From: Crossiella sp. SN42
Lineage (GTDB): Bacteria; Actinomycetota; Actinomycetes; Mycobacteriales; Pseudonocardiaceae
Assembly: GCF_023897065.1 (NCBI RefSeq)
Contig: NZ_JAMHIV010000043.1
Span: 1-64,000 of the forward strand
Reading direction: 5' to 3'
Length of the DNA: 64,000 bases
Positions 16,574-24,820 of the stretch are shown here, in pieces. Numbering within the stretch: position 1 is the stretch's first letter; every line of letters begins with the position of its first letter. The notes under the pieces were generated by a model that worked only from the letters and a program-made list of their open reading frames with translations, searched no databases and had not been told where the DNA came from. The position numbers and the translations under genes were made by a program.

Positions 16574-17710
16574 CCCGACCGCGGCGCCGTCGCTGACGTG
16601 CAGCACCGCGGCGGCGCCGCCCAGGTTGAACTCATCCAGCGGGAAGTAGCCCTGCTGCGGCGTCATGTCGGTGCGGACCTCCGCGGGCGCGATCGCCTCG
16701 GCCTTGGTCAGGCCCCAGGTGGCGAACCGCTCCTGCAACTCGGCCTCGTAGGTGTCCGGGTGCGGCTCGCCGAGCCCGATCTTGGCGCTGCGGCCCAGGC
16801 TGCCGGCCACGAAGGTGTAGCGCTCCTGGGTCAGCGCGGCCACCATCGCGCCCGCGGACAGCCAGGAGATGGTCAACGGCCCCATCGCCATGTGGCTCTG
16901 GCGGGTCTGCAGGTGCAGGTTGTGCGCGCCGAGCAGGGTGCCGCCGCGCCGGGCCTCCAGGCCGCGGATGTCCAGGATGTTGCGCGCCATGAAGGTGTCC
17001 CTGGTCGCGCTCAGCCGGCCCCACCGCTCGTTGGACTCGATCTGCTGCGCGGCCAGGTAGTGGTAGCGCAGCAGGTCCAGACCGGCGGTGAGGTGGACCC
17101 GCGCCCGCTCCCAGGCCGCCCGCGAGGTCGTCGCGATCAATCCTGGGGCGCACTGGTCCAGCATGGTGAGCAGCTCGTCGGCGAGCACCCGCGCCCGCAC
17201 CGCCTCGGGCGTGGCCCCCGGCGACTGGTCCGGGTCCATCACCGCCGCGGTGTCGCTCCACTGCTCGTCCGCGCCCAGCAGAGCGGCGAAGTCGAGGTCG
17301 AGTCCCAGGTAGTCGCGGGCGTGTTCGAGGAAGCGGCGGGGGCTGGGCACGCTGAAGGTCTCCATCGCGGCGTCAAAGCCGTGGCAGGCCAGCCGGTCCG
17401 CGGGCGGCCTGCCCTCGTTGTACTCGCGCATCCAGGCCACCAGCTCCCGGTTGGCCGCCAGCTCGCCGAAGTTGTGCGTGAAGCCCTCCGCCAGCACCGA
17501 ATCGAGGGTGCCGATGCCCTCCTGGACGTAGTCGTTGACCGCGAGGGCGGCCACCCGGCAGGTCTCCAGCGCGATCGAGCGGAAGCCGTGCGCGGCCAGC
17601 TGGGCGAACAGCTCGTTGCGCAGGTGCCCGAAGGCCGGTTCCTGATGCGTCGGCTCGCCCAGCGCCACCAGCTCGGCTGTGGTCACGAAGTCTCTGATGT
17701 CCTGACTCAT
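16568..17710 (-). CDS. erythromycin-esterase-like protein
   Basis: This encodes 380 aa from ATG 17710. The family signature 'LVALGEPTHQEPAFGHLRNE' near the N-terminus, 'IALETCR', 'FDAAME' and 'LLGAHNLHLQ' near residue 270 all match the Ere/succinoglycan-biosynthesis-like domain. The metal-free catalytic His and Glu of EreA/B-type hydrolases appear to be in place. Distant members hydrolyse lactone or other ester bonds and often do not give macrolide resistance. It diverges from the MerR regulator gene over an 82-base region containing inverted repeats, so that regulator probably controls it. Confidence 0.85.
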   Translation of the reverse strand: MSQDIRDFVTTAELVALGEPTHQEPAFGHLRNELFAQLAAHGFRSIALETCRVAALAVNDYVQEGIGTLDSVLAEGFTHNFGELAANRELVAWMREYNEGRPPADRLACHGFDAAMETFSVPSPRRFLEHARDYLGLDLDFAALLGADEQWSDTAAVMDPDQSPGATPEAVRARVLADELLTMLDQCAPGLIATTSRAAWERARVHLTAGLDLLRYHYLAAQQIESNERWGRLSATRDTFMARNILDIRGLEARRGGTLLGAHNLHLQTRQSHMAMGPLTISWLSAGAMVAALTQERYTFVAGSLGRSAKIGLGEPHPDTYEAELQERFATWGLTKAEAIAPAEVRTDMTPQQGYFPLDEFNLGGAAAVLHVSDGAAVGS

Positions 17711-17734
17711 GGGTCTCAATCGTAACTTTGAAAG

Positions 17735-17794
17735 ACCGGTTGAGACTTCCAGCGCGCTGGCCAGGGCAGGGCTGCGGTAAAGTCTCAAACCGGT
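17735..17794. promoter_or_regulatory. divergent promoter/operator of esterase and MerR genes
   Basis: ACCGGTTGAGACTT (17735-17748) and AAGTCTCAAACCGGT (17780-17794) are inverted copies of one element, differing by one inserted base, about 30 bases apart. A -10-like TAAAGT lies at 17778-17783, 9 bases before the MerR start. The arrangement fits autoregulation by the MerR protein with control of the divergent esterase gene. Confidence 0.6.
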
Positions 17795-18491
17795 GAGAAC
17801 CCTACGACCAGCCGACCTCGCGCGGGAGCACAACCTGTCCACCCAGGCGGTGCGCAACTACGAGCGGGACGGCTTCCTGCCACCGGCCGAACGCACCGCC
17901 AGCGGCTACCGGATCTACACGCAGCGGCACGCCGCCGCGCTGCGCGCCTACCTCGCCCTGGTCGGCGCCTACGGGCACGCCCTCGGCGGCCAGATCATGC
18001 GCACGGTGCACCACGGCGAGCTCAACGAGGTGCTGCTGACCATCCACCGCGGCCACCACCAGTCCCTGCGCGATGCGGAAACCCTGGCCGCGGTACGTGA
18101 AGCGGTCGCCCACCTGACCGAGCACCCAGCGCCTCCGCCGTCACCGGGACCGCGCAGCATCGGCGAGCTGGCCCGCCAGCTCGGCGTCACCCCGGCCACC
18201 GTGCGCAACTGGGAACAGGCCGGAATCCTCACCCCCGCACGGGATCCGGCCACCGGCTACCGGGTCTACACCGCCGAGGACCGCCGCGACGCCGAGCTGG
18301 CGCACCTGCTCCGCCGCGGCGGCTACCCGCTCGCGCACATCGCCACCGTGGTCCGCCAGATCCGCACCGCGGGCGGCACCGACTCGCTGGCCGACGCGCT
18401 GGAAGACTGGCAGCGCAAGCTCACCGCGCAGGGCCTGGCCATGCTGCGCGCGGCCACCCAACTGAGCGACTACCTGGGATTGGCCGGCTGA
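17793..18491 (+). CDS. MerR-family regulator with two HTH domains
   Basis: This encodes 232 aa from GTG 17793 with no ribosome site but a -10-like box 9 bases upstream, so it is probably leaderless. Two MerR-type DNA-binding domains are fused in tandem. The first (residues 3-70) has 'LAREHNLSTQAVRNYERDG' and 'GYRIYTQRH'. The second (about 121-190) has 'LARQLGVTPATVRNWEQAG' and 'GYRVYTAED'. No separate ligand-binding domain is present. Ordinary MerR proteins have one HTH and dimerise, so this one may bind DNA as a monomer or bridge two sites. The divergent esterase-like gene is its likely target. Confidence 0.85.
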   Translation: MRTLRPADLAREHNLSTQAVRNYERDGFLPPAERTASGYRIYTQRHAAALRAYLALVGAYGHALGGQIMRTVHHGELNEVLLTIHRGHHQSLRDAETLAAVREAVAHLTEHPAPPPSPGPRSIGELARQLGVTPATVRNWEQAGILTPARDPATGYRVYTAEDRRDAELAHLLRRGGYPLAHIATVVRQIRTAGGTDSLADALEDWQRKLTAQGLAMLRAATQLSDYLGLAG

Positions 18492-18511
18492 ACACGGGGT
18501 AAGACCACCGC

Positions 18512-19411
18512 ATGGCCGAGGACCAGTACACCCAGCAGGACCCGCGCACCCAGTACCCGCGCCCAGGGCAGCAGCAGGGCCAGGAGCAGTCGCACCCCGG
18601 CACCGGCGAGGCCATGGGCCCCGAACCCGACCACGGCGAGCGCACCTACCGCGGCAGCGCCCGCTTGGCCGGCCGCAAGGCGCTGATCACCGGCGGCGAC
18701 TCCGGCATCGGCCGCGCGGTGGCCATCGCCTTCGCCCGCGAAGGGGCCGATCTGCTGCTGTCCTACCTGCCCGAGGAGGAAGAGGACGCGCAGAGCACAG
18801 CCGAGCTGGTGCGCGAGGCCGGTCGCGAGGCGGTGTGCGTGCCGGGGGACATCCAGTCCGAGGAGCACTGCCAGCACCTGGTCGCGCGGGCGGTGCAGGA
18901 GTTCGGCCGGATCGACGTGCTGGTCAACAACGCCGCCTACCAGATGTCCCAGGACGAGGGCATCCTCGGCATCAGCACCGAGCAGTTCGACCGGGTGCTC
19001 AAGACCAACCTGTACGCGATGTTCTGGCTGTGCAAGGCCACCGTGCCGCACATGCCACCCGGCGGCGCCATCATCAACACCGCCTCCATCCAGGCCTCCC
19101 AGCCCTCCGCCGAGCTGCTGGACTACGCGACCACCAAGGGCGGCATCGTCACCTTCACCAAGGCGCTCTCCAGTGACCTGATCGAGCAAGGCATCCGGGT
19201 CAACGCGGTGGCCCCCGGTCCTATTTGGACACCGCTGATCCCGGCCACCATGCCCGAGGAGAAGGTGGACTCCTTCGGCGGCGACACCCCGATGGGCCGC
19301 GCCGGTCAGCCCGCCGAGCTGGCCCCGGCCTACGTGTTCTTCGCCTCCCAGGAGTCCAGCTACATCACCGGCGAGGTGCTCGCGGTCACCGGCGGCAAAC
19401 CGCTCACCTGA
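18512..19411 (+). CDS. short-chain dehydrogenase/reductase (general-stress type)
   Basis: This encodes 299 aa from ATG 18512, six bases after a TAAGAC box (18500-18505), so probably leaderless. A Gln/Pro-rich N-terminal extension of about 45 residues precedes the Rossmann fold. The fold has 'ALITGGDSGIGRAVAIAFA' (NAD(P)-binding), 'NNAAYQ', 'NTASIQ' (Ser) and 'YATTKGG' (Tyr/Lys). This matches the YghA/GSP39-like SDR group that carries such an extension. The substrate is unknown. It is convergent with the WYL regulator, and the two reading frames overlap by 8 bases. Confidence 0.88.
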   Translation: MAEDQYTQQDPRTQYPRPGQQQGQEQSHPGTGEAMGPEPDHGERTYRGSARLAGRKALITGGDSGIGRAVAIAFAREGADLLLSYLPEEEEDAQSTAELVREAGREAVCVPGDIQSEEHCQHLVARAVQEFGRIDVLVNNAAYQMSQDEGILGISTEQFDRVLKTNLYAMFWLCKATVPHMPPGGAIINTASIQASQPSAELLDYATTKGGIVTFTKALSSDLIEQGIRVNAVAPGPIWTPLIPATMPEEKVDSFGGDTPMGRAGQPAELAPAYVFFASQESSYITGEVLAVTGGKPLT

Positions 19412-20345
19412 GCCGCGCGCCGAACCGTTGGCAGGCCTGGCGGAACTCCGCGGGTTCGTGGATGGTGAAGTCCGCGTCCAGGAACGCCAGGCCCTGCACC
19501 AGCCACTGCCAGGAGTCCAGGTACAGCACGGCTTTGGTGCCTTCGGGGAGCGGGCTGAGCTCGACGTCCTGGTACTTGAACGCGTCCGCCACCACGTCCA
19601 GCGGCGCGTCCACGGTGAGCACCACGCGCTGCCGCTGCCGCCGCATGCCTTGGCGCACATAGTCGATCCCGCTGCCGGCGGGCAGCGGCCGGGGCGTGAA
19701 GGTCCGGCCCAGGTCGCGCGGCCCGGTGATGCGGTCGATGCGGAAGACCCGCCAGTCCGCCCGGTCGGTGTCCCAGGCCAGCAGGTACCAGCGCAGGTGC
19801 AGGTGCAGCTGGCGGTGCGGCTCCACCCGGCGGGTGCTCGCGGCCCCGTTCGCGCCGGTGTAGCCGAAGGACACCAGGTGGTTGTGCTGGATGGCCTCGG
19901 CCAGCGTGCTCATCGTCTCCGCGCTGGTGCTCGGCGCGGGCGTGGCCGTGGTCTCCAGGCTGGCGCGCAACGCCGCCGCGCGGGGCCGCAGCCGCTTGGG
20001 CAGGTACTGGTCGACCTTGCCGTAGGCGCGGTTGGCCGCGTCGTCCACGCTGCCCTCGCCTGCCTGGCCGACGGCGGCCAGCGTGGCCAGGCCGAGCAGG
20101 GTGGCGATGGCCTCGTCGTCGTCCAGCAGCAGCGGCGGCATGGCCCGCCCGGCGGCCAGCCGGTAGTAGCCGCCCGGCCCCGGCTGGGTCTGCACCGGGT
20201 AGCCGTAGCTGCGCAGCCGGTCCACGTCCCTGCGCAGCGTGCGCGGGGCGACCGCGAGCCGGGCGGCCAGCTCCTCGCCGGTGAACGCCCGGCCGGTCTG
20301 GAGCTCGGCCAGCAGCGAGAGCACCCGGTGCAACACATCCGCCAT
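19404..20345 (-). CDS. WYL-domain transcriptional regulator
   Basis: This encodes 313 aa from ATG 20345. An N-terminal HTH ('TGEELAARLAVAPRTLRRDV') is followed by a WYL domain ('HLHLRWYLLAWDTDRADWRVF') and a C-terminal beta-rich WCX-like part. Proteins of this type sense nucleic acid or small ligands and often regulate DNA-damage or defence genes. It is divergent from the UvrA-like gene across 62 bases, so that gene is its most likely target. The start ATG is preferred to an upstream in-frame GTG because the region ahead is promoter-like. Confidence 0.88.
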   Translation of the reverse strand: MADVLHRVLSLLAELQTGRAFTGEELAARLAVAPRTLRRDVDRLRSYGYPVQTQPGPGGYYRLAAGRAMPPLLLDDDEAIATLLGLATLAAVGQAGEGSVDDAANRAYGKVDQYLPKRLRPRAAALRASLETTATPAPSTSAETMSTLAEAIQHNHLVSFGYTGANGAASTRRVEPHRQLHLHLRWYLLAWDTDRADWRVFRIDRITGPRDLGRTFTPRPLPAGSGIDYVRQGMRRQRQRVVLTVDAPLDVVADAFKYQDVELSPLPEGTKAVLYLDSWQWLVQGLAFLDADFTIHEPAEFRQACQRFGARLR

Positions 20346-20394
20346 GCCGACATTCTCCCGTGAATCGCGGTCAGTTTCTGGCCACATCTGCTCC

Positions 20395-20407
20395 TAGCGT
20401 GGCGGCC
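20395..20407 (+). promoter_or_regulatory. -10 element of UvrA-like gene (leaderless)
   Basis: TAGCGT (20395-20400) ends exactly 7 bases before the ATG at 20408, and no ribosome site is present. Transcription would start at or beside the ATG. The same TAGCGT with the same 7-base spacing precedes the P450 gene at 22706. Confidence 0.5.
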
Positions 20408-22648
20408 ATGTCGACCATCCGCATCCGGGACGCCCGGACCAACAACCTGAAGTCACTCGATGTGGACGTGCCGCGCGGGCAGGTGGTGGTGTTCGTCGGC
20501 CTGTCCGGCTCCGGCAAGTCCTCCCTGGTGTTCGACACGATCGCGGCCGAGGCGGGCTTCCAGCTCACCGAGACCTTCCCGCCGTTCACCCGCAATCGGC
20601 TGCCGAAGTGGACCAGGCCCGAGGTCGGCCAGATCGACGGCCTGTCCCCGGTGGTGGTGATCGACCAGCGCCGCCTGGGCGGCAACGCCCGCTCCACCGT
20701 GGGCACGATCACCGACGCCTGGACCTACCTGCGCCTGCTGTTCTCCCGGCTGAGCACCCCGCACGTGGGCGAGTCGAACCACTTCTCCTTCAACGACCAG
20801 GCGGGCATGTGCCAGAAGTGTTCCGGCCTCGGCGAGGTGGTGGCCAGCGCGGTGGACCGCTTCCTCGACCTGGACCGCTCGCTGGCCGAAGGCGCGATCC
20901 TGTTGCCCGGCTTCGGAAACGGCGGCTACTGGTACTCCCAGTACGCCGACATCGGCACCTTCGACGTGCACACCCCGCTGCGCGAGTGGAGCCAGGCCGA
21001 GCGGGACGCGCTGCTCTACGGCGGCGAGCACGCCGCGCGGCTGGGCACCAAGCCGCCCAAGGACTACGAGGGCGTGGTGGAGCGGTTCGAGCGGATCTAC
21101 CTGCACACCAGCGACGACCTCTCCGAGCGCAAGAAGGAGACGCTGGCCCGGTTCACCCGCGCCGAGCGGTGCCCGGACTGCCACGGCGACCGGCTGAACG
21201 AGGCGGCCCGCACCGCCACCGTGCGCGGCCACACCATCGGCGAGCTGGCCAGGATGGAGATCAGCGAACTGGCCAACCTGGTGGCGGAACTGACCGATCC
21301 GACGGTGCGGCCGGTGCTGGAGGCGTTGCGGGACCGCCTGGACGCGATGGTCACCATCGGCCTCGGCTACCTGCACCTGGGCCGCGCCACCACCACCCTC
21401 TCCGGCGGCGAGTCCCAGCGCATCAAGACGGTGAAACACCTGGGCAGCAGCCTGATCGAGATGCTCTACGTCTTCGACGAACCCACCGTCGGCCTGCACC
21501 CGCACGACGTGGCCGCGATGACCACCCTGCTCAAACAGTTGCGGGACAAGGGGAACAGCGTCCTCGTCGTCGAGCACGACCCGGAGGTGATGGCCATCGC
21601 CGACCAGATCATCGAGATCGGCCCGCACGCGGGTGAACACGGCGGAACCCTGGTCTTCCAAGGCACCTTCGCCGAGCTCCAGCAGGCCAGCACCCCCACC
21701 GCGACCGCGCTGTCCCGGCCCCGCCCGATCAAGACCCAGCCCCGGGAACCGCACGGCTGGCTCACCATCGCCAACGCCACCCGCAACAACCTGGACCACG
21801 TCACCGCCGAGATCCCCACCGGCGTGCTGACCGTGCTCACCGGCGTGGCCGGGTCGGGCAAGTCCAGCCTGGCCGCCGAGCTGCTGGCCCAGCACGAGGC
21901 CATCGTCATCGACCAGAAACCGGTCAGCACCAACCGCCGGTCCACCCCCATCACCTACACCGGCATCGCCACCCCCATCCGGAAACTGTTCGCCCGCACC
22001 AACAACGTCTCCGCCACCCTGTTCAGCGCCAACTCCGCTGGCGCCTGCCCCGACTGCGCGGGCCTGGGCGTGATCTACACCGACCTGGCGTTCCTGGACG
22101 GCCAGGAGACGGTCTGCCAGACCTGCCACGGCCGCCGGTTCACGTCGGAAGTGTTGCGGCACAAGGTGGACGGCCTGTCCATCGCCGACATCGACGAGCT
22201 CACCATCACCGAGGCCATCCACCGCCTCACCGACCCGGCGATCGCGAGCTCCCTGCGCCACCTGGACCAGGTCGGCCTCGGCTACCTCCGCCTCGGCCAG
22301 CCGCTGACCACCCTCTCCGGCGGCGAATGCCAGCGCGTCAAGATCGCCAAGGAGCTGCGCGAGGCGACCGAGCCCACCCTGTACGTGCTGGACGAACCCA
22401 CCACCGGCCTGCACCTGAGCGACATCGACAACCTGCTCTCGGTGCTGGACGACCTGGTCGAACACGGCCACACCGTGCTGGTCATCGAACACAACCTGGA
22501 CGTGATCCGGCGCGCCGACTGGCTGATCGACCTCGGCCCCGGACCGGGCAGGCACGGCGGCCGGATCCTGTTCCAGGGCCGGGTCGCCGACCTCACCGGC
22601 ACCGCCACCGCGGCCGCCCTCCACCCCGGGGTGGAGATCCCCGGCTGA
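20408..22648 (+). CDS. short UvrA-like ABC ATPase (drug-resistance type)
   Basis: This encodes 746 aa from ATG 20408. It is a tandem ABC ATPase with UvrA architecture: Walker A 'GLSGSGKSSL' and 'GVAGSGKSSL', signatures 'TLSGGESQRIK' and 'TLSGGECQRVK', Walker B 'YVFDEPTVGLH' and 'YVLDEPTTGLH'. Zinc-knuckle CxxC pairs ('CQKCSG', 'CPDCHG', 'CPDCAG', 'CQTCHG') are present. It is about 200 residues shorter than housekeeping UvrA. Short UvrA-like proteins of this kind, as in DrrC, are known for self-resistance to DNA-intercalating drugs. Classical excision repair is less likely, since no UvrB partner is nearby. Confidence 0.88.
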   Translation: MSTIRIRDARTNNLKSLDVDVPRGQVVVFVGLSGSGKSSLVFDTIAAEAGFQLTETFPPFTRNRLPKWTRPEVGQIDGLSPVVVIDQRRLGGNARSTVGTITDAWTYLRLLFSRLSTPHVGESNHFSFNDQAGMCQKCSGLGEVVASAVDRFLDLDRSLAEGAILLPGFGNGGYWYSQYADIGTFDVHTPLREWSQAERDALLYGGEHAARLGTKPPKDYEGVVERFERIYLHTSDDLSERKKETLARFTRAERCPDCHGDRLNEAARTATVRGHTIGELARMEISELANLVAELTDPTVRPVLEALRDRLDAMVTIGLGYLHLGRATTTLSGGESQRIKTVKHLGSSLIEMLYVFDEPTVGLHPHDVAAMTTLLKQLRDKGNSVLVVEHDPEVMAIADQIIEIGPHAGEHGGTLVFQGTFAELQQASTPTATALSRPRPIKTQPREPHGWLTIANATRNNLDHVTAEIPTGVLTVLTGVAGSGKSSLAAELLAQHEAIVIDQKPVSTNRRSTPITYTGIATPIRKLFARTNNVSATLFSANSAGACPDCAGLGVIYTDLAFLDGQETVCQTCHGRRFTSEVLRHKVDGLSIADIDELTITEAIHRLTDPAIASSLRHLDQVGLGYLRLGQPLTTLSGGECQRVKIAKELREATEPTLYVLDEPTTGLHLSDIDNLLSVLDDLVEHGHTVLVIEHNLDVIRRADWLIDLGPGPGRHGGRILFQGRVADLTGTATAAALHPGVEIPG

Positions 22649-22692
22649 GGGAACCCACCCGTGCGCCGAGGCAACTCCACCCGGTGCGTCCC

Positions 22693-22705
22693 TAGCGTCG
22701 CAGTT
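22693..22705 (+). promoter_or_regulatory. -10 element of P450 gene (leaderless)
   Basis: TAGCGT (22693-22698) ends 7 bases before GTG 22706. This is the same hexamer and spacing as ahead of the UvrA-like gene, and again without a ribosome site. Confidence 0.5.
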
Positions 22706-23995
22706 GTGAAACTCCCGATCCCGCGCACCTGCCCGCACACCGAACCGCCGGAGTACGCCCGGCTGCGCGCCACCGACCCGGTCGCCAGGGCCACCCTGCC
22801 CAGCGGCGACCGGGTCTGGCTGGTCAGCAGGCACGCCGACGTGCGCACGGTGCTCACCGACCCGCGCTTCAGCATCGACGCCACCCGCCCCGGCTTTCCC
22901 CGCAGACGCCCCGGCGACGGCCCGCCCGCGCGGCGACGGCCGTTCCTGGACACCGATCCGCCCGAGCACGGGGTGTACCGGCGGATGCTCAACGCCGAGT
23001 TCACCGTGCGCCGGGTGAGCGCGCTGCGGCCGGAGATCGAGCGGGTGGCGGACCGGCTCATCGACGACCTGGTGGCGAGCGGACCGGAGGCAGACCTGGT
23101 GTCCGCCTTCGCGCTGCCGCTGCCCTCGCTGGTGATCTGCCGACTGCTCGGCGTGCCCTACGCCGACCACGAGTTCTTCGAGTCGCGGACCCGGATCGCG
23201 TTGAGCCAGGCCAGCAGCGCCGAGGAGTCGGGCGCGGCCACGGGGGAGCTGTTCGGTTATCTGGACGCGCTGTTCGAGCTACGGCAGCGCGAAACCACCG
23301 GTGATCTGGCGACCGGACTGCCAACCGGGCCGGTTCCCGGGGATCTGGTGAGCGGGCTGGCTGCCGGGCCGGTCGCCGGGGACCTGGTAAGCGGGCTGGC
23401 TGCCGGGCCGGTTGCCGGCGACCTGATCAGCAGGCTCGCCGCGGGGCCGGTCGCCGAGGGCAGGCTGAGCAGGCCCGGCGCGGTCGGCATGCTGCTGATC
23501 CTGCTGGTCGCCGGGCACGAGACCACGGCGAACATGATCTCCCTCGGCCTGCTCACCCTGCTCGGTGAACCCGACCTGTGCCGGGAACTCCGCGAAGATC
23601 CCCGGCGTATGCCCGCGGTGGTCGAGGAGCTGCTCCGGTTCCACTCGGTCGCCGACACGGTGGCCGCCAGGGTCGCCACCGCCGACGTCGAGCTGGGCGG
23701 CAGGCTCATCCGGGCGGGGGAGGGTGTGCTCACCCTCGGCCTGTCCGCCAACCGGGACCCCGACTTCCTCGACCGCCCCGACGAGTTCGACCCGTCCCGC
23801 CCGGCCCGGCACCACCTCGCCTTCGGGCACGGGCCGCACCAGTGCATCGGCGCGCACCTGGCCCGCGCCGAGCTGGAGATCGCCTTCACCCGCCTGCTCA
23901 CCCGGCTGCCCACGCTGCACCTGACCTCGGCGGAGCCGCACTACAAACAGCAGGCGCAGGTCTTCGGGCTCGACTGCCTGCCGGTGGGGTGGTGA
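22706..23995 (+). CDS. cytochrome P450 with internal tandem repeat
   Basis: This encodes 429 aa from GTG 22706. It is an actinomycete class I P450 with I-helix 'LLVAGHETTANM', K-helix 'EELLR', and heme loop 'AFGHGPHQCIGAHLARAELE' with the axial Cys. It is soluble and would need ferredoxin and a reductase, which are not encoded nearby. Between the 'LRQRE' helix and the I-helix, where family members have a short linker, there are four copies of a 13-residue unit (GDLVSGLAAGPVA-like). The substrate is unknown. The neighbouring UvrA-like gene raises the possibility of a natural-product or resistance role. Confidence 0.9.
   Translation: MKLPIPRTCPHTEPPEYARLRATDPVARATLPSGDRVWLVSRHADVRTVLTDPRFSIDATRPGFPRRRPGDGPPARRRPFLDTDPPEHGVYRRMLNAEFTVRRVSALRPEIERVADRLIDDLVASGPEADLVSAFALPLPSLVICRLLGVPYADHEFFESRTRIALSQASSAEESGAATGELFGYLDALFELRQRETTGDLATGLPTGPVPGDLVSGLAAGPVAGDLVSGLAAGPVAGDLISRLAAGPVAEGRLSRPGAVGMLLILLVAGHETTANMISLGLLTLLGEPDLCRELREDPRRMPAVVEELLRFHSVADTVAARVATADVELGGRLIRAGEGVLTLGLSANRDPDFLDRPDEFDPSRPARHHLAFGHGPHQCIGAHLARAELEIAFTRLLTRLPTLHLTSAEPHYKQQAQVFGLDCLPVGW
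23300..23455 (+). repeat. four in-frame 39-bp tandem repeats inside P450
   Basis: Units run 23300-23338, 23339-23377, 23378-23416 and 23417-23455. They encode GDLATGLPTGPVP, GDLVSGLAAGPVA (twice, nearly identical DNA) and GDLISRLAAGPVA. The 39-base period keeps frame. The two central copies are the most alike, which suggests a recent duplication. Confidence 0.9.
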
Positions 23996-23997
23996 CC

Positions 23998-24630
23998 ATG
24001 CCGCGCAACCGGTTCACCTGGCTGCTGGGACTGGTGCTGGACATCGGCCTGTCCCCGCTGACCTTCTACGCCGCCCGCCTGTTCGGCTACGACAACCTGA
24101 CCTGCCTGCTGGCCGGCACCATCGCGGTGGGGCTGCGCGCCGGATACCTGCTCTGCATCCGCCGCCGGGTCGAGCCACTGGTCCTGCTCATGCTGCTGAC
24201 CAGCCTGCTCAGCCTCATCGCCGCCCTGCTCACCAGCGACCCCCGGCTCATGCTGCTGCGCGAACCACTGATCACCACCGCGGTCGCGCTGGTCTTCCTC
24301 GGCACCTGCCTGACCACCCGGCCCGCCCTCTTCCACGTGGCCAAACGCATGCGCGGCACCGGCACCGAGGACTGGGACCAGCGGATCGCCGCGGAACCCG
24401 CGTTCCGCCGGCTGTTCCTGCTGCTGACCGCGGTCTGGGCCGGGGGCCTGCTGGCGGCCTCCGCGGTCAGGGCGGTGCTGGTCTACCGGCTGCCGATCGA
24501 GGTGATGGCCGGGCTCAGCCAGGTGATCGAGCTGGCCGCGATCGGACTGCTGGTGGCGTGGACGATGTGGTTCCGCCGACGGCCGCACGCCGCGACCGCG
24601 CCGCGTCCGGACCGGGCGGTCCGCTCCTGA
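23998..24630 (+). CDS. VC0807-like integral membrane protein
   Basis: This encodes 210 aa from ATG 23998, two bases after the P450 stop, so it is probably co-transcribed with it. Four to six membrane segments are spread along the protein, with a conserved-looking soluble loop 'HVAKRMRGTGTEDWDQR' between the central segments. This layout fits the VC0807-type membrane protein family common in actinomycetes, whose role is unknown. The assignment rests on general appearance. It could be another small multi-pass protein. Confidence 0.65.
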   Translation: MPRNRFTWLLGLVLDIGLSPLTFYAARLFGYDNLTCLLAGTIAVGLRAGYLLCIRRRVEPLVLLMLLTSLLSLIAALLTSDPRLMLLREPLITTAVALVFLGTCLTTRPALFHVAKRMRGTGTEDWDQRIAAEPAFRRLFLLLTAVWAGGLLAASAVRAVLVYRLPIEVMAGLSQVIELAAIGLLVAWTMWFRRRPHAATAPRPDRAVRS

Positions 24631-24685
24631 CCTGGGCTTGGGGGTGCCGTGGGACAACTCACTGGGCGAGCGGCGCGCGGTCTGC

Positions 24686-24820
24686 TACCGTGAAGGCGTC
24701 TACCGCTCGCGGGTTCTGGACAGTCGTCCCCCAACAGCCGGTTTCCGATTTCACGGTTCCCCCCTCGCCGGACGTGGCTACCCGCCTTCCCCGGCGAACC
24801 CACTCACGGAAAGAAACCCC
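24686..24820 (+). promoter_or_regulatory. promoter and long leader of Rho-like gene
   Basis: A -10-like TACCGT lies at 24686-24691 and the gene starts at 24821, leaving an untranslated leader of about 120 bases. Most neighbouring genes are leaderless, so a long leader ahead of a termination-factor gene may carry autoregulation. I see no stable fold by eye. This is an inference from spacing. Confidence 0.3.

Noticed and set aside
20453-23170. A 905-codon open frame on the minus strand opposite the UvrA-like gene and P450 start
   Set aside because: Long antisense frames are common opposite GC-rich genes. Its composition is Gly/Val/Gln/His-rich without motifs, and it lies over a well-supported UvrA-like gene.
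23300-23455. Tandem repeats considered as a CRISPR-like array
   Set aside because: The units are adjacent with no spacers, keep reading frame and encode part of the P450.
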